NCBI GenBank assembly: GCA_013397455.1
Contig: VYZB01000174.1
Coordinates: 39,506 to 103,505 of the forward strand
Direction of reading: 5' to 3'
From: Crotophaga sulcirostris
Lineage: Eukaryota; Chordata; Aves; Cuculiformes; Crotophagidae
Length of the DNA stretch: 64,000 nt
Position 1 is the first letter of the stretch; the number at the start of each line of letters is the position of its first letter. Below are positions 33,545 to 44,740 of the stretch, piece by piece. A program made the translations under genes and the position numbers. The notes below the pieces were generated by a model. It saw only the letters and a program-made list of their open reading frames with translations, did not search any database and was not told the origin of the DNA.

Positions 33545-33717
33545 GAGTCATAAAACAGTTTGGGTTGGAAGGGACCTGAAAGATCATCCAGTTCCAACCC
33601 CCCTGCCATGGGCAGGGACACCTCCCCCTGGATCAGGTTGCTCAAAGCCCCATCCAACCTGGCCTTGAACACCTCCAGGGATGGGGCATCCACAGCTTCT
33701 CTGACCACCCTGAGGAC
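33545..33717 (-). mobile_element. CR1 LINE, group A, short
   Basis: The tail is worn (AGAGTCATAAAACAG). The body runs to CATCCACAGCTTCTCTGACC. Confidence 0.92.
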
Positions 33718-34337
33718 AAGAATCCAGATATTATAGTATCATATAAGCTACTTATAAATACATTTAACACCGCACACATTTGCATTTTCTTTTCCAAGTT
33801 TGCCCAACAGTTCAGTGCTTTTACCATCAGGGATTTTCCTCCATTTCATTAATCAAGAATTGAGTTCTCTCTTGCCACATTTGGAGATGGACCAGCTTTC
33901 CACAGAAGCTCAAGACGATGAAAATAAACTAATAAAATATATTTTTAGGGTTGGTTTTTTTTTTTTTGAGATGGCAAGTTAGAACCTGAATTCCAACTTA
34001 ACCACCACGTTTCAGCAGAACAAAAAAATCCCTGTGCTGAGTGCTCTCAAATAAGAGTCGTGCCGGTTCCAGCTCCGCACCAACAGAGACCTTATTATCC
34101 TTTGGGGCAGGAAGTCAGATTTTTTCCACTTAGTTATGTTCCCAGGTAGTTCTTAAATAAGATTTCCCTTCCCTCTGTGTTTAAAAGGGACACTTTAACA
34201 CAATTTAATGCCTTGGCCATGTGCTGCCATCGTTGTGTGCTGAACCCTAAAATAGAGTGATGAGTCGCTGGCCACCGGTTTTATTTCAAGGAGATGACAA
34301 ACACCAAGATGCCAAAATTAACAATGCTTCTGCCTAC

Positions 34338-34409
34338 CTTAATTATTGTAAGTAAATCGTCCACCTGCATATCATTAGGAGCCCATAAAGGTTCTTCCAG
34401 TGGTGTCCC
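34338..34409 (-). CDS. Candidate 72-nt internal exon, gene not recognised
   Basis: On the minus strand an acceptor with a T-rich tract (TTTTTGGTTTGCTTGCAG) precedes 72 nt that are open only in phase 0. A donor AAG|GTAGGC follows. The other two phases hit stops. The 24-residue peptide starts GTPLEEPLW, has APNDMQ in the middle and ends DDLLTIIK. It is acidic and helix-prone with no low complexity. Length is a multiple of three, so skipping would keep frame. It sits in repeat-free DNA. I do not recognise the family. With the minus-strand micro-exon candidate at 4.3 kb it would place the window inside a large gene read right to left. Confidence 0.42.
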
Positions 34410-36506
34410 CTGCAAGCAAACCAAAAACCAAGCATTTAAAACCAAAGAGCTAAAATTCAGCAACATCCTAGGAAAACAGCATTTTTACTGCTGCCAGCAA
34501 AGTGATTCTGCTTCATCTCACCGATACATAAAATGCAGTTTTTTATTACTGCTCAAGCTAGAGACACACTTGGAATGATGAAAACAATTTTAAATATAGA
34601 AGGAAAAATCATGGGAGTTTCCAGAGCTAATAGTGCTTTCGGGCAGGGGCAGCAGCAGTGACAAATGGGAAGGAGATCTTGATGCTCACAGCTTCGCTTC
34701 ACAGGTGCACTGCTGTTTGGGGTGAAGTAAAGCAAAGTTTAGGAGGATTCACAGCCAGAAGAAGGTAATTTTTATCATAGTGAAGGCACCATATTCACCT
34801 TGGGCTCCTATGAGTGTGTATTTACTCAGAAAAAAAGTGCTGAGACACATGAAGAAGTAATTCCACACATGCAGAAGTGATTTCGTCTACGTTCATTCAT
34901 TCCCACCCCAAGGGAAGGGGTCAGAAAGTCACACAGTGGCTTCTGGTGGCCACATCCCAGTGACAGAGCCACCAGCAGACTTTCCCAAGCCCAAACCTCT
35001 CTGGGTATAGGTTTTGGCTGTAGGGTCAAGTGGAATTCTAAAGGGAACAGGCTTGTCCCTGCAGTTCAGGTGACCTGCAGTGATGCTTGTGATGTCCTCA
35101 CACGTCTGCACAACCCAGCTTCTCTCCCCACCAGCTCTCAGACGTGGGTTCCTCGCTCTACCTGAGGAGCCGCACCTCATGGACTCATGGTTTATTTGCG
35201 AAGTTAAGACTGTTCCTGGTTGATCCCCACTTTTAGAGGACAAGCCAAGTCACTCCCACTCTCTCCATCTCTGTTCTTCCTCTCAAAACATTTTTACCTA
35301 CATCAGCTTTGCGGTAGCAGTGGGCTCTTTGCAGGAGTTTGCAGAACCAACCCCTCCTTTCACTTAATCCCATCTTCTGGGCTGATGCTATAAAGTATGA
35401 AATTAGAGACCTAAGGCACTTTTAGACTTAAAAGTTGAATATATTTAACCAAATTAATATTTTTTTCCTATATCAACAACTTTTCTCCCCAGCCTTGGGC
35501 AGGATGCGACCCAGCCATCTGCTCGGTTGATGCCAAGTAGCTGCAGAGCACAGACATAATCCCTGGGTGATCTCCTCACTGCTTTTCATCCTACTCAAGT
35601 GTGGACTCGAGCACTTGTTCAATTAGACAGGTCTCAGCACTTCAATCAGATGGGCGCACGGGGCTGATTTTTACCTCCACAGAGAAGAAAAAGTCTGATT
35701 TAATCGAGTGGGATAGAACCAGGAGCTTCAAAGCAATGAGACCTGGAGACCACGTCTGCTCTGAAGTCTGCCAGAATTGCTGCTTAGCCTGAGCAGACCA
35801 CCAGCAACCAGGGGCTTCTATTCTAAGAGAAGCTGAGAGAGAGCAGATTAAAAAGACATTAGAACTAGGTTGCTTGCCTGATATTTTTTTTTGAAGGCAA
35901 CTGGAGAGTGGTTGAGTTGTTTGCTTTCTCTTGACTCTGGCTCAAAGCAAGCAACTCACGGTTGTGCCAAACTCACTGGTCCCCCCAAACCACTTCAATT
36001 TTCTTCCTTATGATCCAGCATTTCCTGACACCTCCCAGCAATGCTCATGTCCCAGGGCAGAGGGGTCTGGGGGCTGTAGAAATGCAGCCCAGCCTTCAGC
36101 TTGTCCTCTCCTCCCTGTGCAATGGGAATGAGGTCCTTTTGCTAATGTGCATTTAAAACAAAGAGGTAGATTTTAGGGGATCAAATCAGAAAGGTGGTGC
36201 AAGCAACTGCACTGTCAATATTTTCATGGTCAATTTATTCCTTCAGTCACAAAGCTGCCAGATTCAAAACGTGGCCTTGGGCAGCACTGAGAACTGCAGG
36301 AAAAGCTGGAAGACTTTGCATTCACCTCCAGCTTCTGAAAGCCTTGATGGAACAAAGGAGACCCCTTCCCTGCCATCATTAGCAGAGTTAAAAGGGAATC
36401 AGCAATGAAGCTGAGTTCTTACAAAGCCCGGAGCAAAGACACACGTGGTGTAAGCTCACGGCTCCTTCCAGGGTGAGGCCAACATCTCGCTGAAGGAGAA
36501 ACTTAC

Positions 36507-36534
36507 ATTGGAAGGCAATGAATAAAAGTGAATG
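36507..36534 (-). other. Candidate 28-nt exon or decoy splice pair
   Basis: On the minus strand a very strong acceptor (12 T, then CATTCTGCCTTAG) is followed by 28 nt and a near-consensus donor (GTAAGTTTC). The length does not preserve frame, and all three phases are open because it is so short. It could be a frame-switching micro-exon or a decoy pair created by the A-run on the plus strand. Confidence 0.15.
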
Positions 36535-36716
36535 CTAAGGCAGAATGAAAAAAAAAAAAGTTTAGAAAAGATTATAATGTCAATGCAACGTGTTTGAACG
36601 GGTTTTAGAGCGGGCTGTGTCTTCAGATGGCTGTAAAAACGGACCCTGTAACAGAAGAGAGTGGTTCATGATGCGTGACTTGCAGTGACTCATAAACCTC
36701 GTTGCTTTGACAGGTA

Positions 36717-36752
36717 CGGAGAGCGGTGCCGGCATGCGCTCGCGTCGCTCGA
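36717..36752. other. Dense CpG cluster
   Basis: About eight CpG in 36 bp, including GCTCGCGTCGCTCGAG, inside DNA that is otherwise CpG-poor. No CR1 sequence is involved. A methylation-protected regulatory site is possible. Confidence 0.35.
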
Positions 36753-37066
36753 GTATGGAAGAGTAGAAACATCTGATGTTATAAATGCTTACAAGAATAC
36801 CTCACATCCACATCTGTTCTTAGAAATTAGTCATCTGGCCTGCGCATGGAGGAAACACGGTTGCCAAAGAGCAAACGGATGACAGAACTGAAAGGAGGTG
36901 GCGTGTCCACATTCGGCTGTTTTCAGCCTTTCCACTCATCTGCCATGCCCCAGCGTGCCACCATGGTGATCCACTTGCCACGTAATCCTCCAAAACTGTG
37001 CCACCCTGAGGATCCCGTATTCCACATAGGAATAGTGTGGTTACTGTTTGTAATTGTTATTTCTGT

Positions 37067-37697
37067 ATGTGAGCCGGCAATGTGTGCTCACAGCCCAGAG
37101 GGCCAACCCTGTCCTGGGCTGCATCAAAACAGAGCGGCCAACAGGGCGAGGCAGGGGATTCTCCACCTCTGCTCCTTTCTGGTGAGACCTCACCAGGAGT
37201 CCTATGTCCAGTTTTGGAATCCCCAACATAAGAAGGAGATGGAACTGTTGGAACGGGTCCAGAGGAGGCCACAAAGATGATCCGAGGGCTGGAGCACCTC
37301 TGCTATGAGGACAGGCTGAGAGAGTTGGGACTGTTCAGCTTGGAGAAGAGAAGGCTCCAGGGAGACCTTAGAGCAGCCTTGTAGTACTAAAAGGGGCTCC
37401 AAGGAAGGCTGGGGAGGGGCTCTTGATCAGGGAGTGCAGGGATAGGTCAAGAGGAAAGGTTTTAAGCTGAAAGAGGGGAGATTGAGATGAGATCTTAAGA
37501 AGAAATGTTTTGCTGTGAGGGTGGGGAGGCCCTGGCACAGGTTGCCCAGAGAAGTGGTGGCTGCCCCATCCCTGGAGGTGTTCAAGCCAGGTTGGATGGG
37601 GCTTTGAGCCCCCTGATCCAGTGGGAGGTGTCCCTGCCCATGGCAGGGGAGTTGTAACTGGATGATCTTTAAGGTCCCTTCCAACTATGGTTCTACG
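37067..37697 (+). mobile_element. CR1 LINE, group A, about 630 bp
   Basis: It starts near GTGAGCCGGCAATGTGTGC, covers the ORF2 end and the 3' block, and finishes CCCTTCCAACTATGGTTCTA. The octamer array is corrupted. A one-base loss in TTCAAGCCAGGTTGG (normally AAGGCC) is visible. Confidence 0.93.
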
Positions 37698-39245
37698 AAG
37701 TCAGGTGAATTAGTTGTGTCTGGGGTTTTTTAGGAGCTGCATGCTTGCAAGCTCACCTGCAGGCTCCATCCCTGGAGTGGGATGGTCCATCAACTGGCAG
37801 GGCATAAGTTAAAGGCTGGCGAAAGTTCAAACACGCTGATAGCTCAAAAAATGACAAAGGCAGCTTATCTCACAGAGCCTGGGAGCCCTAAAACCACAGC
37901 TCTACCACCAGCTTCCCATCAACGAACAGGAAAATGCTAACAGTGAGTCATGTGCTTGGGAGTGAACAGCAGTGTCCTGACACCTCAGCTTGGGTCAGAG
38001 CCCCATCACGAGTTATAAAGAACTGCAGGACGTTCCCTTCAAGCAAACACAATTGCATCTGCAAACATCACCTACAAAAAGCTGGAGGAGACCGCGATAA
38101 AGGTGCCATTCCTTGGTGTTTCTTTTCTCCTAGAACAGCTCAAGCAGAAGCTCAGTGACCACACTGGTAGGAGAGCCCAGATCCACTTCAAAGCCTGGAG
38201 ACCAGTTGCACCCACCACATGAAGCTGCTAAGCCCCTGTGGTCAGGTTGTGTCACGGTCTGTAGCACATCAGAGCCATGGGATTGACTACCTTGGTGGAC
38301 ATGGTGGACCAGTGGGCATCCACAATGAGAAGTTGACTTAAGTTTAATTCTTCTGCGCTGGATCATCTCGCTCACTACGGAACAACTTAAAGGCACAGCA
38401 CCATTTATTTTATAAAAATGAGGAACACAATCTCACAAACAAAAAGGTCTCTTTTGGAAGAACCCCTGAGAAAGTGCTTTGTGAATACCTGCACTAGGTG
38501 GGACTTCAGACAACATCTGTGGGTCTGTAAATTGAGAGCACTGATGGCATAAAATGTTCCACACAATGATGGTCAAGATCTGGAGTTGGCAAAGGTGCCT
38601 ATGCTTATAGGACTCCTCCATCTCTTATTAAAATAATTAAAATAGAAGTAAGGCAGGTATTAGTTGGCCAGACAGCCCCAAATCCCACCGCCTGCGTAAT
38701 CCACCTGAAAGCCAAGTGTCTCAGGGCAAATTAAAGCTGCCTTTAATCCATGCAAATCTCAGCACAGGAATCTTTTATTCTCTTACCTCCTGTAGAGATT
38801 TTAATCCTGCCCCACACCCCGTTGTGCTGCCAGAGCTGTGGGGGCAAAACAACACAAAGGTCCACCACAAAGCTCCATGGTTTAGTGACACAGAGGACAA
38901 ATCTGGACAACGCAAGCATTTTAGGGTGGAAGCAGCTTTAAGCTTGCGTGGTTGGGCTGAGATCGAACCCTGTTCCACGCGTGCTTGGTTTAATCTTATG
39001 TATCGACACACATAAATTAGGGCAATTTGTGCATAAATTAGGCAGTGTCATTATGCTAATTGGGATGGAATGATTGCACCGAGCGTGTTTGCAATCTGCC
39101 ACAATCCTCTGGGACGGCACCAGGAGCGAGCTGCTGCATCTGAAAAGGTCGCATCTCCACATCGACCCAGAGTAAGCCCAAATTATGGAGGAGAAGGGAC
39201 AAGGAGCCTGCTGGGATTTGCTTCATCTGAAATGCTGGCTTATTC
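37698..39245. other. Unique spacer, possible conserved block
   Basis: 1.5 kb of unique DNA. The block at 38995-39075 repeats CATAAATTAGG and has TTATGCTAATTGGG, words typical of homeodomain- or POU-bound elements. No gene seen. Confidence 0.4.
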
Positions 39246-39441
39246 TTTCAGCACAAGAAGGACATGGATCTGTTGGAGCCGGTCCAGAGGAGACCACGGA
39301 GATGATGAGGTGGCTGGAGCACCTCCCATATGTGGACTGGCTGAGAGAGTTGGGCTTGTTCAGCCTAGAGAAGAGAAGGCTCCTAGGAGACCTTAGAGGA
39401 GCCTTTCCATACTGAAAGGGGCTCCAGGAAAGCTGGGGTCT
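39246..39441 (+). mobile_element. CR1 fragment, group A, missing its 3' end
   Basis: Internal ORF2 piece from CAGCACAAGAAGGACATGG to CTCCAGGAAAGCTGGGG. It then leaves CR1 abruptly. CR1 copies are normally truncated at 5', so the 3' half was probably deleted. Confidence 0.88.
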
Positions 39442-39737
39442 CAAATCCCCTGCATTTTGCTTTGTAAAACCTAATGCAAAGAAACAAGTCGTACTCACAA
39501 AAAGCAGAGCCCCTTCCAATCCCCACCTGAGTGGCTACAGAGGTCAGGATGCACACCACAGTCAGGGCTCTATCATAGGTTGTCCCTGATGATCCCTGCC
39601 CTAAAACAAACAAAGCCCTGAAATCTCACCAGTAGAATAAACAAGGATAACAGAGAAACAAACAAATAGCAAAGTGACAGCTTCTCCTTTTGGGATTGAG
39701 TTAAATACGCGAGTAGGTCTACCCAGTGTAGACAGTT

Positions 39738-39930
39738 CATAGAATCATGGAATGGTTTGGGTTGGAAGGGACCTTAAAGATCATCCAGTTCCAACTCCAT
39801 GGGCAGGGACACCTCCCACTGGATCAGGGTGCTCAAAGCCCCATCCAACCTGGCCTTGAACACCTCCAGGGATGGGGCAGCCACAACTTCTCTGGGCAAC
39901 CTGTGCCAGGGCCTCCCCACCCTCACAGGT
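39738..39930 (-). mobile_element. CR1 LINE, group A, short
   Basis: The tail CATAGAATCATGGAATGG is at left, and the body runs to CCTCCCCACCCTCACAGG. A 9-10 bp deletion removes the CCCCCTGC part after TCCAACTCC. Confidence 0.92.
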
Positions 39931-40836
39931 AGACCTTTAGGGTCTCTTACCAAACCACAGATTTTTTTTAGATATCCTGCAAGCTATCCTGCAGCCTGAG
40001 CTCCAAACTCCTGCAGGGCCACGGGCGGTGTCCCCATGCAGAGGACGGTGTTGGGATGCTGCCAGTGCTGCTCAGCTCCAGGGGCTGGGGTGGGTCTGGT
40101 TCTGCACCACATCTCTCTGCTCCTTATGGGGATGCTCTTTAAGTCATTCAATTGTCCTAACAAAGCTGGTCACTAATTTAGCTGCCGAACGCATTCATTA
40201 CAAAGAAAATTCCTACCTGCTGGACTTGAGCTCTCTCCCTTCAGAGGGAATTCGAGCTCAGTTTAGTCTCCGGGATCTAGCCAGGAGATTTTCCTCTGAC
40301 AGATGCACTGGCATTTTGCCTGGTTAAAAAACACACACCAGAAGAGTTCCAAGCACTAACCTACTACTAAAAGTGCTAAAAACAAGCAACTTCGAGCAAA
40401 CCATATGGTAACACTCACTACACCACAGGTGAGAGCAAATATAACACACTACGTACAGCACCAAGTAAAAATAATCCATTTTCAGGGAATAACGGAGCTT
40501 AAACACCAAACCAGCCCAGGAACAGATATGCAGGTGAAAGGTTTTAATGTCTTCAACCTCAGCATTCCTGCATCTTTCCATTCTGTTGTTGCTTTTACCT
40601 TATAAATATCAAGAGATGGTTTTGACAGCAACACCCAGAAGCTGCTAGGCCATAGCATGGGGCCAAGCTGAGCCCTGCAGACCTCCTGGGCTGAAAACAC
40701 AAAACCCTGTGGAGGCACCTGGAGGTTCCACAATCAAAGCCATAAACCCTGTTCATGAGCAGGCACAGCGAGCACCCCAAACTGAACTCAAGGCAAGGGA
40801 AGCAGTGTTAAAAATGAGTTATTGCATGAAAGGGAT
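39931..40836. other. Unique spacer, no gene seen
   Basis: Unique DNA. The plus frame at 40028-40327 and the minus frames at 40324-40780 are unrecognised. Confidence 0.5.
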
Positions 40837-40972
40837 CATAGAATCTCTTGGTTGGGAAAGACCTTTGAAATCATCGAGTCCAACTCTATCTGCCCACTAC
40901 TAAACCAGATCCCTGAGCACCTCATCTACCCATCTCCACCAGGGATGGGGATTCAAGCACCTCCCTGATGGT
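40837..40972 (-). mobile_element. CR1 LINE, group E, short
   Basis: GATCATAGAATCTCTTGG, then GAAAGACCTTTGAAATCATC, ACTAAACCAGATCCCTGAGC and CATCTACCCATCTCCACC. The copy at 49286 matches it in the opposite orientation. Confidence 0.85.
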
Positions 40973-41469
40973 GATAAGAAGGAGAAAATACTAAAAGGGC
41001 AGGGACACACAGGAACTGAGGGATGCTCCACACGCAGCAAGAGCAGGGAGCAAAAGTGAACTTCCCAGCTGCAGGGCCAGAGGAATGAGCAAGGTACAAA
41101 GCAAAGAAACCCAGCCAGCATCCTCATGCTATTCCACAACTCCTCTCCAGCTCCAGTGTCTGGGTGGTGGCAATTTCCCCCTTGCCTTTAAACAGAACCC
41201 CCTACATAGTCTAGTTGTGAAAGCAATCTCAGCTCTCCCTCCTTAAGAAGCAACAGGGATGCTGGCACGGTCCAGCATCAGCGCTTTAACGCCCAGTAAT
41301 TCCCTTAGAACACCAAATACCTTGGCACAGCAGCAGCTTTACAAATTCTTCTCTCCATCCTTTGGTGATAATTGGGTAAAGTCCATCACCAGCCAAACAC
41401 AGGTTTGGATTCCAGCTAAGCCAAAGACGTTAAAAAAGGCTTTGTCCAAGACGCTCCATATCAAACCTG
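40973..41469. other. Unique spacer, no gene seen
   Basis: No feature seen beyond chance frames. Confidence 0.5.
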
Positions 41470-41593
41470 GCTTCAAGGCCAGGTTGGATGGGGCCTTGAG
41501 CAACCTGGTCCAGTGGGAGGTGTCCATGCTCATGGCAGGGGGGGTGGAACTGGATGGGCTTTAAGGTCTTTTCCAATCCAAACCATTCTATGA
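41470..41593 (+). mobile_element. CR1 tail, group A
   Basis: From GGCTTCAAGGCCAGGTTGG to CCAAACCATTCTATGAAAT. Single octamer. Confidence 0.9.
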
Positions 41594-42211
41594 AATCCAT
41601 TCAAAAAGGGACAATACAAACTAGGAGTTGGCCGCACCGTCAGTCTGAACAGTTGCTGCTGCTAAGAACGGAATACAGCGAGATTTAAAAACCAAATCCA
41701 GTAACGTTGTCCTCCACTGTTTTATCTCCCCTTTAAACATAAAATCAGCGTGGGTTTGCTCCCATCCCAAAGAGTTTATTTGTTTCTAATGGGAGCACAA
41801 CGCAGGGTCCTGGTGTGCAAAGCTGGCCCCGTCCCTGCCAGCTCCAAGCTCACAGCACAAGGTGCTGAGCTTGACTCCTTACGGCAATTCCTGTAATTCA
41901 AGCCTGGCAAACAATTCCTGGCCTGAAAATGGGACAGGATCCAATCGTTATCTCCTTTCTCGTAAAATGGAATTAAAACAATGCAGCCTATTTACTCTAC
42001 CTGCCTATTTACTGTACCGGCAGCGCCACGACAGCAACAAATGCCAGCAGTTCGCGCAGTTTTGCTTGCTGATGATTTCTTTCATCCCAGCAAAAGGCTT
42101 GTCAAAGCTAAACAAGCAATCAAAGCAAAGAAAGCATCCTGCTGCTGCCCTGACAGCTCAGCAAGCTGGCAGTTTGCTGAAGGTAAAGCTTTCCTGTGCT
42201 TCTACTTAAGG
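41594..42211. other. Unique spacer, no gene seen
   Basis: Unique DNA with two overlapping plus frames (41862-42274) of no recognisable family. Confidence 0.5.
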
Positions 42212-42270
42212 AAAGGAATTTTACGGTTGGACTCGAAGATCTTAAAGGTCTTTTCCAACCTAAATGATTC
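42212..42270 (+). mobile_element. CR1 tail stub, plus strand
   Basis: ACGGTTGGACTCGAAGATC, AAAGGTCTTTTCCAACC and AAATGATTC. It meets the next copy exactly tail to tail. Confidence 0.82.
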
Positions 42271-42768
42271 GTAGAATGGTTTGGGTTGGAAGGGATCTTA
42301 AACATCATGCAGTTCCAACCCCCTGCCACGGGCAGGGACACCTCCCACTGGATCAGGGGGCTCAAAGCCCCAGACAACCTGGTCTTGAACACCTCCAGGG
42401 ATGGAGCAGCCACCACTTCCCTGGGCAACCTGTGCCAGTGCCTCACCACCCTCACAGGAAAACATTTCTTCCTGAGATCTTATCTCCATCTCCCCTCATG
42501 CAGCTTCAAACCGTTTCCACTCCTCCTATCCCTGCACTCCCTGATCAAGAGCCCCTCCCCAGCTTTCCTGGAGCCCCTTTCAGTATAGGAAGGCTGCTCT
42601 GAGGTCTCCCTGGAGCTTTCTCTTCTCCCCGCTGAACAATTCCAACTCTCTCAGTCTGTCCTCCTATGGGAGGTGCTCCAGCCCTTGGATCGTCTTCATG
42701 ACCTCCTCTGGACCTGCTCCAACAGATCTGTGCCCTTCCTGTGCTGAGGACTTCAGAACTGATTCTAC
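42271..42768 (-). mobile_element. CR1 LINE, group A, about 500 bp
   Basis: It starts GTAGAATGGTTTGGGTTGG with half an octamer, directly abutting the opposite tail. The body runs through the ORF2 end to GCTGAGGACTTCAGAACTG. Confidence 0.93.
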
Positions 42769-43955
42769 AATATGCAGTCACTTTAATCTTGGTGTTGATG
42801 CTTCTATACATCCTCACTAACATTTATTCATCTGTACTAAACCACACCAGGATTTCCATCCCCCAAAATAATAATTAAAGACCACAAAAATAATCCGTTT
42901 TCCTGTAACCGCATTAATTGTGGACCTGTTCCACCCTGAATTAAAACAGTGCAGACACCAAACCCTGGCTAAACACAGGAACCCCGCGCACAAGCTTACG
43001 TTGAAAGGGTTTTGTTTAAATGGTTTCGACACACCTGATAAGCGTCTGTGGCAACAACACACCCAGAGATAAACCAGATGGGTTCAAATCTTCAAAACCC
43101 AATTTGGCATCTCCAACGAGGCGGGGAAAACAAATACATAAAGAAAACACGCTGTGCATAACAAGACCATTTTCCTTGGCAAATCTTTCTGCTTTCCTTT
43201 CCTCTCTGCATCTGCAGGCGCGTGTAGCAATCACCCCCTTGCATCTTCCAAGCTGCCTTCTGGCTCCAATCCCATGGATGGGCTGCAGGGCTGATGCCCA
43301 AGTCCCAGCGTAGCAGCACATCCTGAAGCACCTGGCAATCTTCTCCCAGTGCTTACAAAATTTAGGTCTTGCTGTTTCTTAAGGACACTGGAAGATGCAA
43401 AGAGCCAGGATAAAGCTGTCTCAAAAGAGGCCTCCTCTAAGTGATGTAGTTGGGAAAAAAAGAACGTCAGAGATGCAGAGGTGGCCACCAACCCCAAGAG
43501 CCACATCTCAGGAAGACAGCAGATGCACAACTGTATGTGAGAGGCGTTCATCAGTGATGATTTGATAGTCAAATATTGGCATATGGGAATATAAGCAAAG
43601 AGGTAAACAAGCTGTGAGCCTACCTGACCACATCTTGGGAGAGCACTCAGTCTTCCCCAGCTCCGTGCCAGGGATGCAGGTGCTGCTGAACGCATCACAC
43701 CCAGGGCAATGCACAGCCCAGTTGCCGGGGTCTCATTTCTAACCCAGCAAAACACTTGCAACCTCTTTATTCCTCTTCCTCTTTTGACTTCCTTAATGAA
43801 TAAACATAGTTATGAACCCATCCACATGATTCAGTCAGCCCTGTGAAGCCCGGGTTTGCTAGGAGCAGCTTGGAAAGGAGATTTTTAGCACCACACTGGG
43901 GACAGGAACAAGCCTGTAAGCTGGCTTTTCTGTTTTCCCAAAGATTTTAGGAGAA
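42769..43955. other. Unique spacer, no gene seen
   Basis: Minus-strand frames at 43016-43761 overlap one another and show no domain. A chance splice pair at 43357-43377 is discussed under rejections. Confidence 0.5.
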
Positions 43956-44081
43956 GAATCACAGAGTCACAGAACGGTTTGGGTTGGAAGGGACCTCAAA
44001 GCCCACCCAGTTCCAACCCCCCTGCCATGGGCAGGGACACCTCCCACTGGATCAGGGGGCTCAAAGTCCCATCCAACCTGG
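43956..44081 (-). mobile_element. CR1 tail, group A
   Basis: AGAATCACAGAGTCACAGAA to AGTCCCATCCAACCTGGGG. About 125 bp. Confidence 0.92.
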
Positions 44082-44247
44082 GGATACACAAGCCACCCCT
44101 AATCCGCACACCATCGCAATACGGCAAGCACAGCCACGTTCTGTATTGTCACCACCTGCTCCGGTCACCAACACAAATGCCTCTGATGGAAACTTCCTTG
44201 TCTCTGCCAGCAGAGGTTTCAGTTTTGCGACCCACACATTGAGTTTT

Positions 44248-44740
44248 CATAGAATCACAGGATCATTAAGGTTGGGAAAAACCTCTAAGATCATCCAGTG
44301 CAACTGCAAGTCCAACTCCACTGTGCCTATTAAACCATGTCCCAAAGTGCCATGTCTACACACTTTTTGAACACCTCCAGGGATGGTGACTCTACCACTT
44401 TCCTGGGCAGCTCCTTCCAGTGCTTCACCACTCTTTCAGTAAAGACATTTTCCCTAATATCCAATCTAAACCTCCCCTGGTGCAACTTGAGGCCATTTCC
44501 TCTCATCCTATCACTTGTTACTTAGGAGAAGAGACCAGCACCCACCTCATCACAACCTCCTTTCCAGGAGCTGTAGAGAGCAATGAGGTCTCCCCCCAGC
44601 CTCCTCTTCTTCAGATTAAACAATCCCAGGTCCCCCAGCTGCTCCTCATAACCCCTGTGCTCCAGCCCCCTCCCCAGCTCCATTGCTCTCCTCTGCACAT
44701 GCTCCAGCAGCTCAATATCTTTCTTGCAGTGACTTTTAAC
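44248..44740 (-). mobile_element. CR1 LINE, group B, about 490 bp
   Basis: The tail CATAGAATCACAGGATCATT is at left. The body spans the 3' block and the ORF2 end to the part antisense to [20 protein letters not shown]. Confidence 0.93.

Larger units (their letters stand above)
33718..37066. other. Longest CR1-free stretch; holds exon candidates
   Basis: 3.3 kb without CR1. It contains a T-run at 33956-33970, the 72-nt exon candidate, the 28-nt candidate, an A-run at 36549-36560 and a CpG cluster at 36717-36752. Repeat avoidance over this length is unusual for this window. Confidence 0.45.

Noticed and set aside
43357..43377. 21-nt minus-strand splice-bounded segment reading KQQDLNF
   Set aside because: It matches the 4.3-kb candidate in length, but its acceptor is weaker and there is no nearby TGCATG. 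It shows how often such pairs arise by chance.
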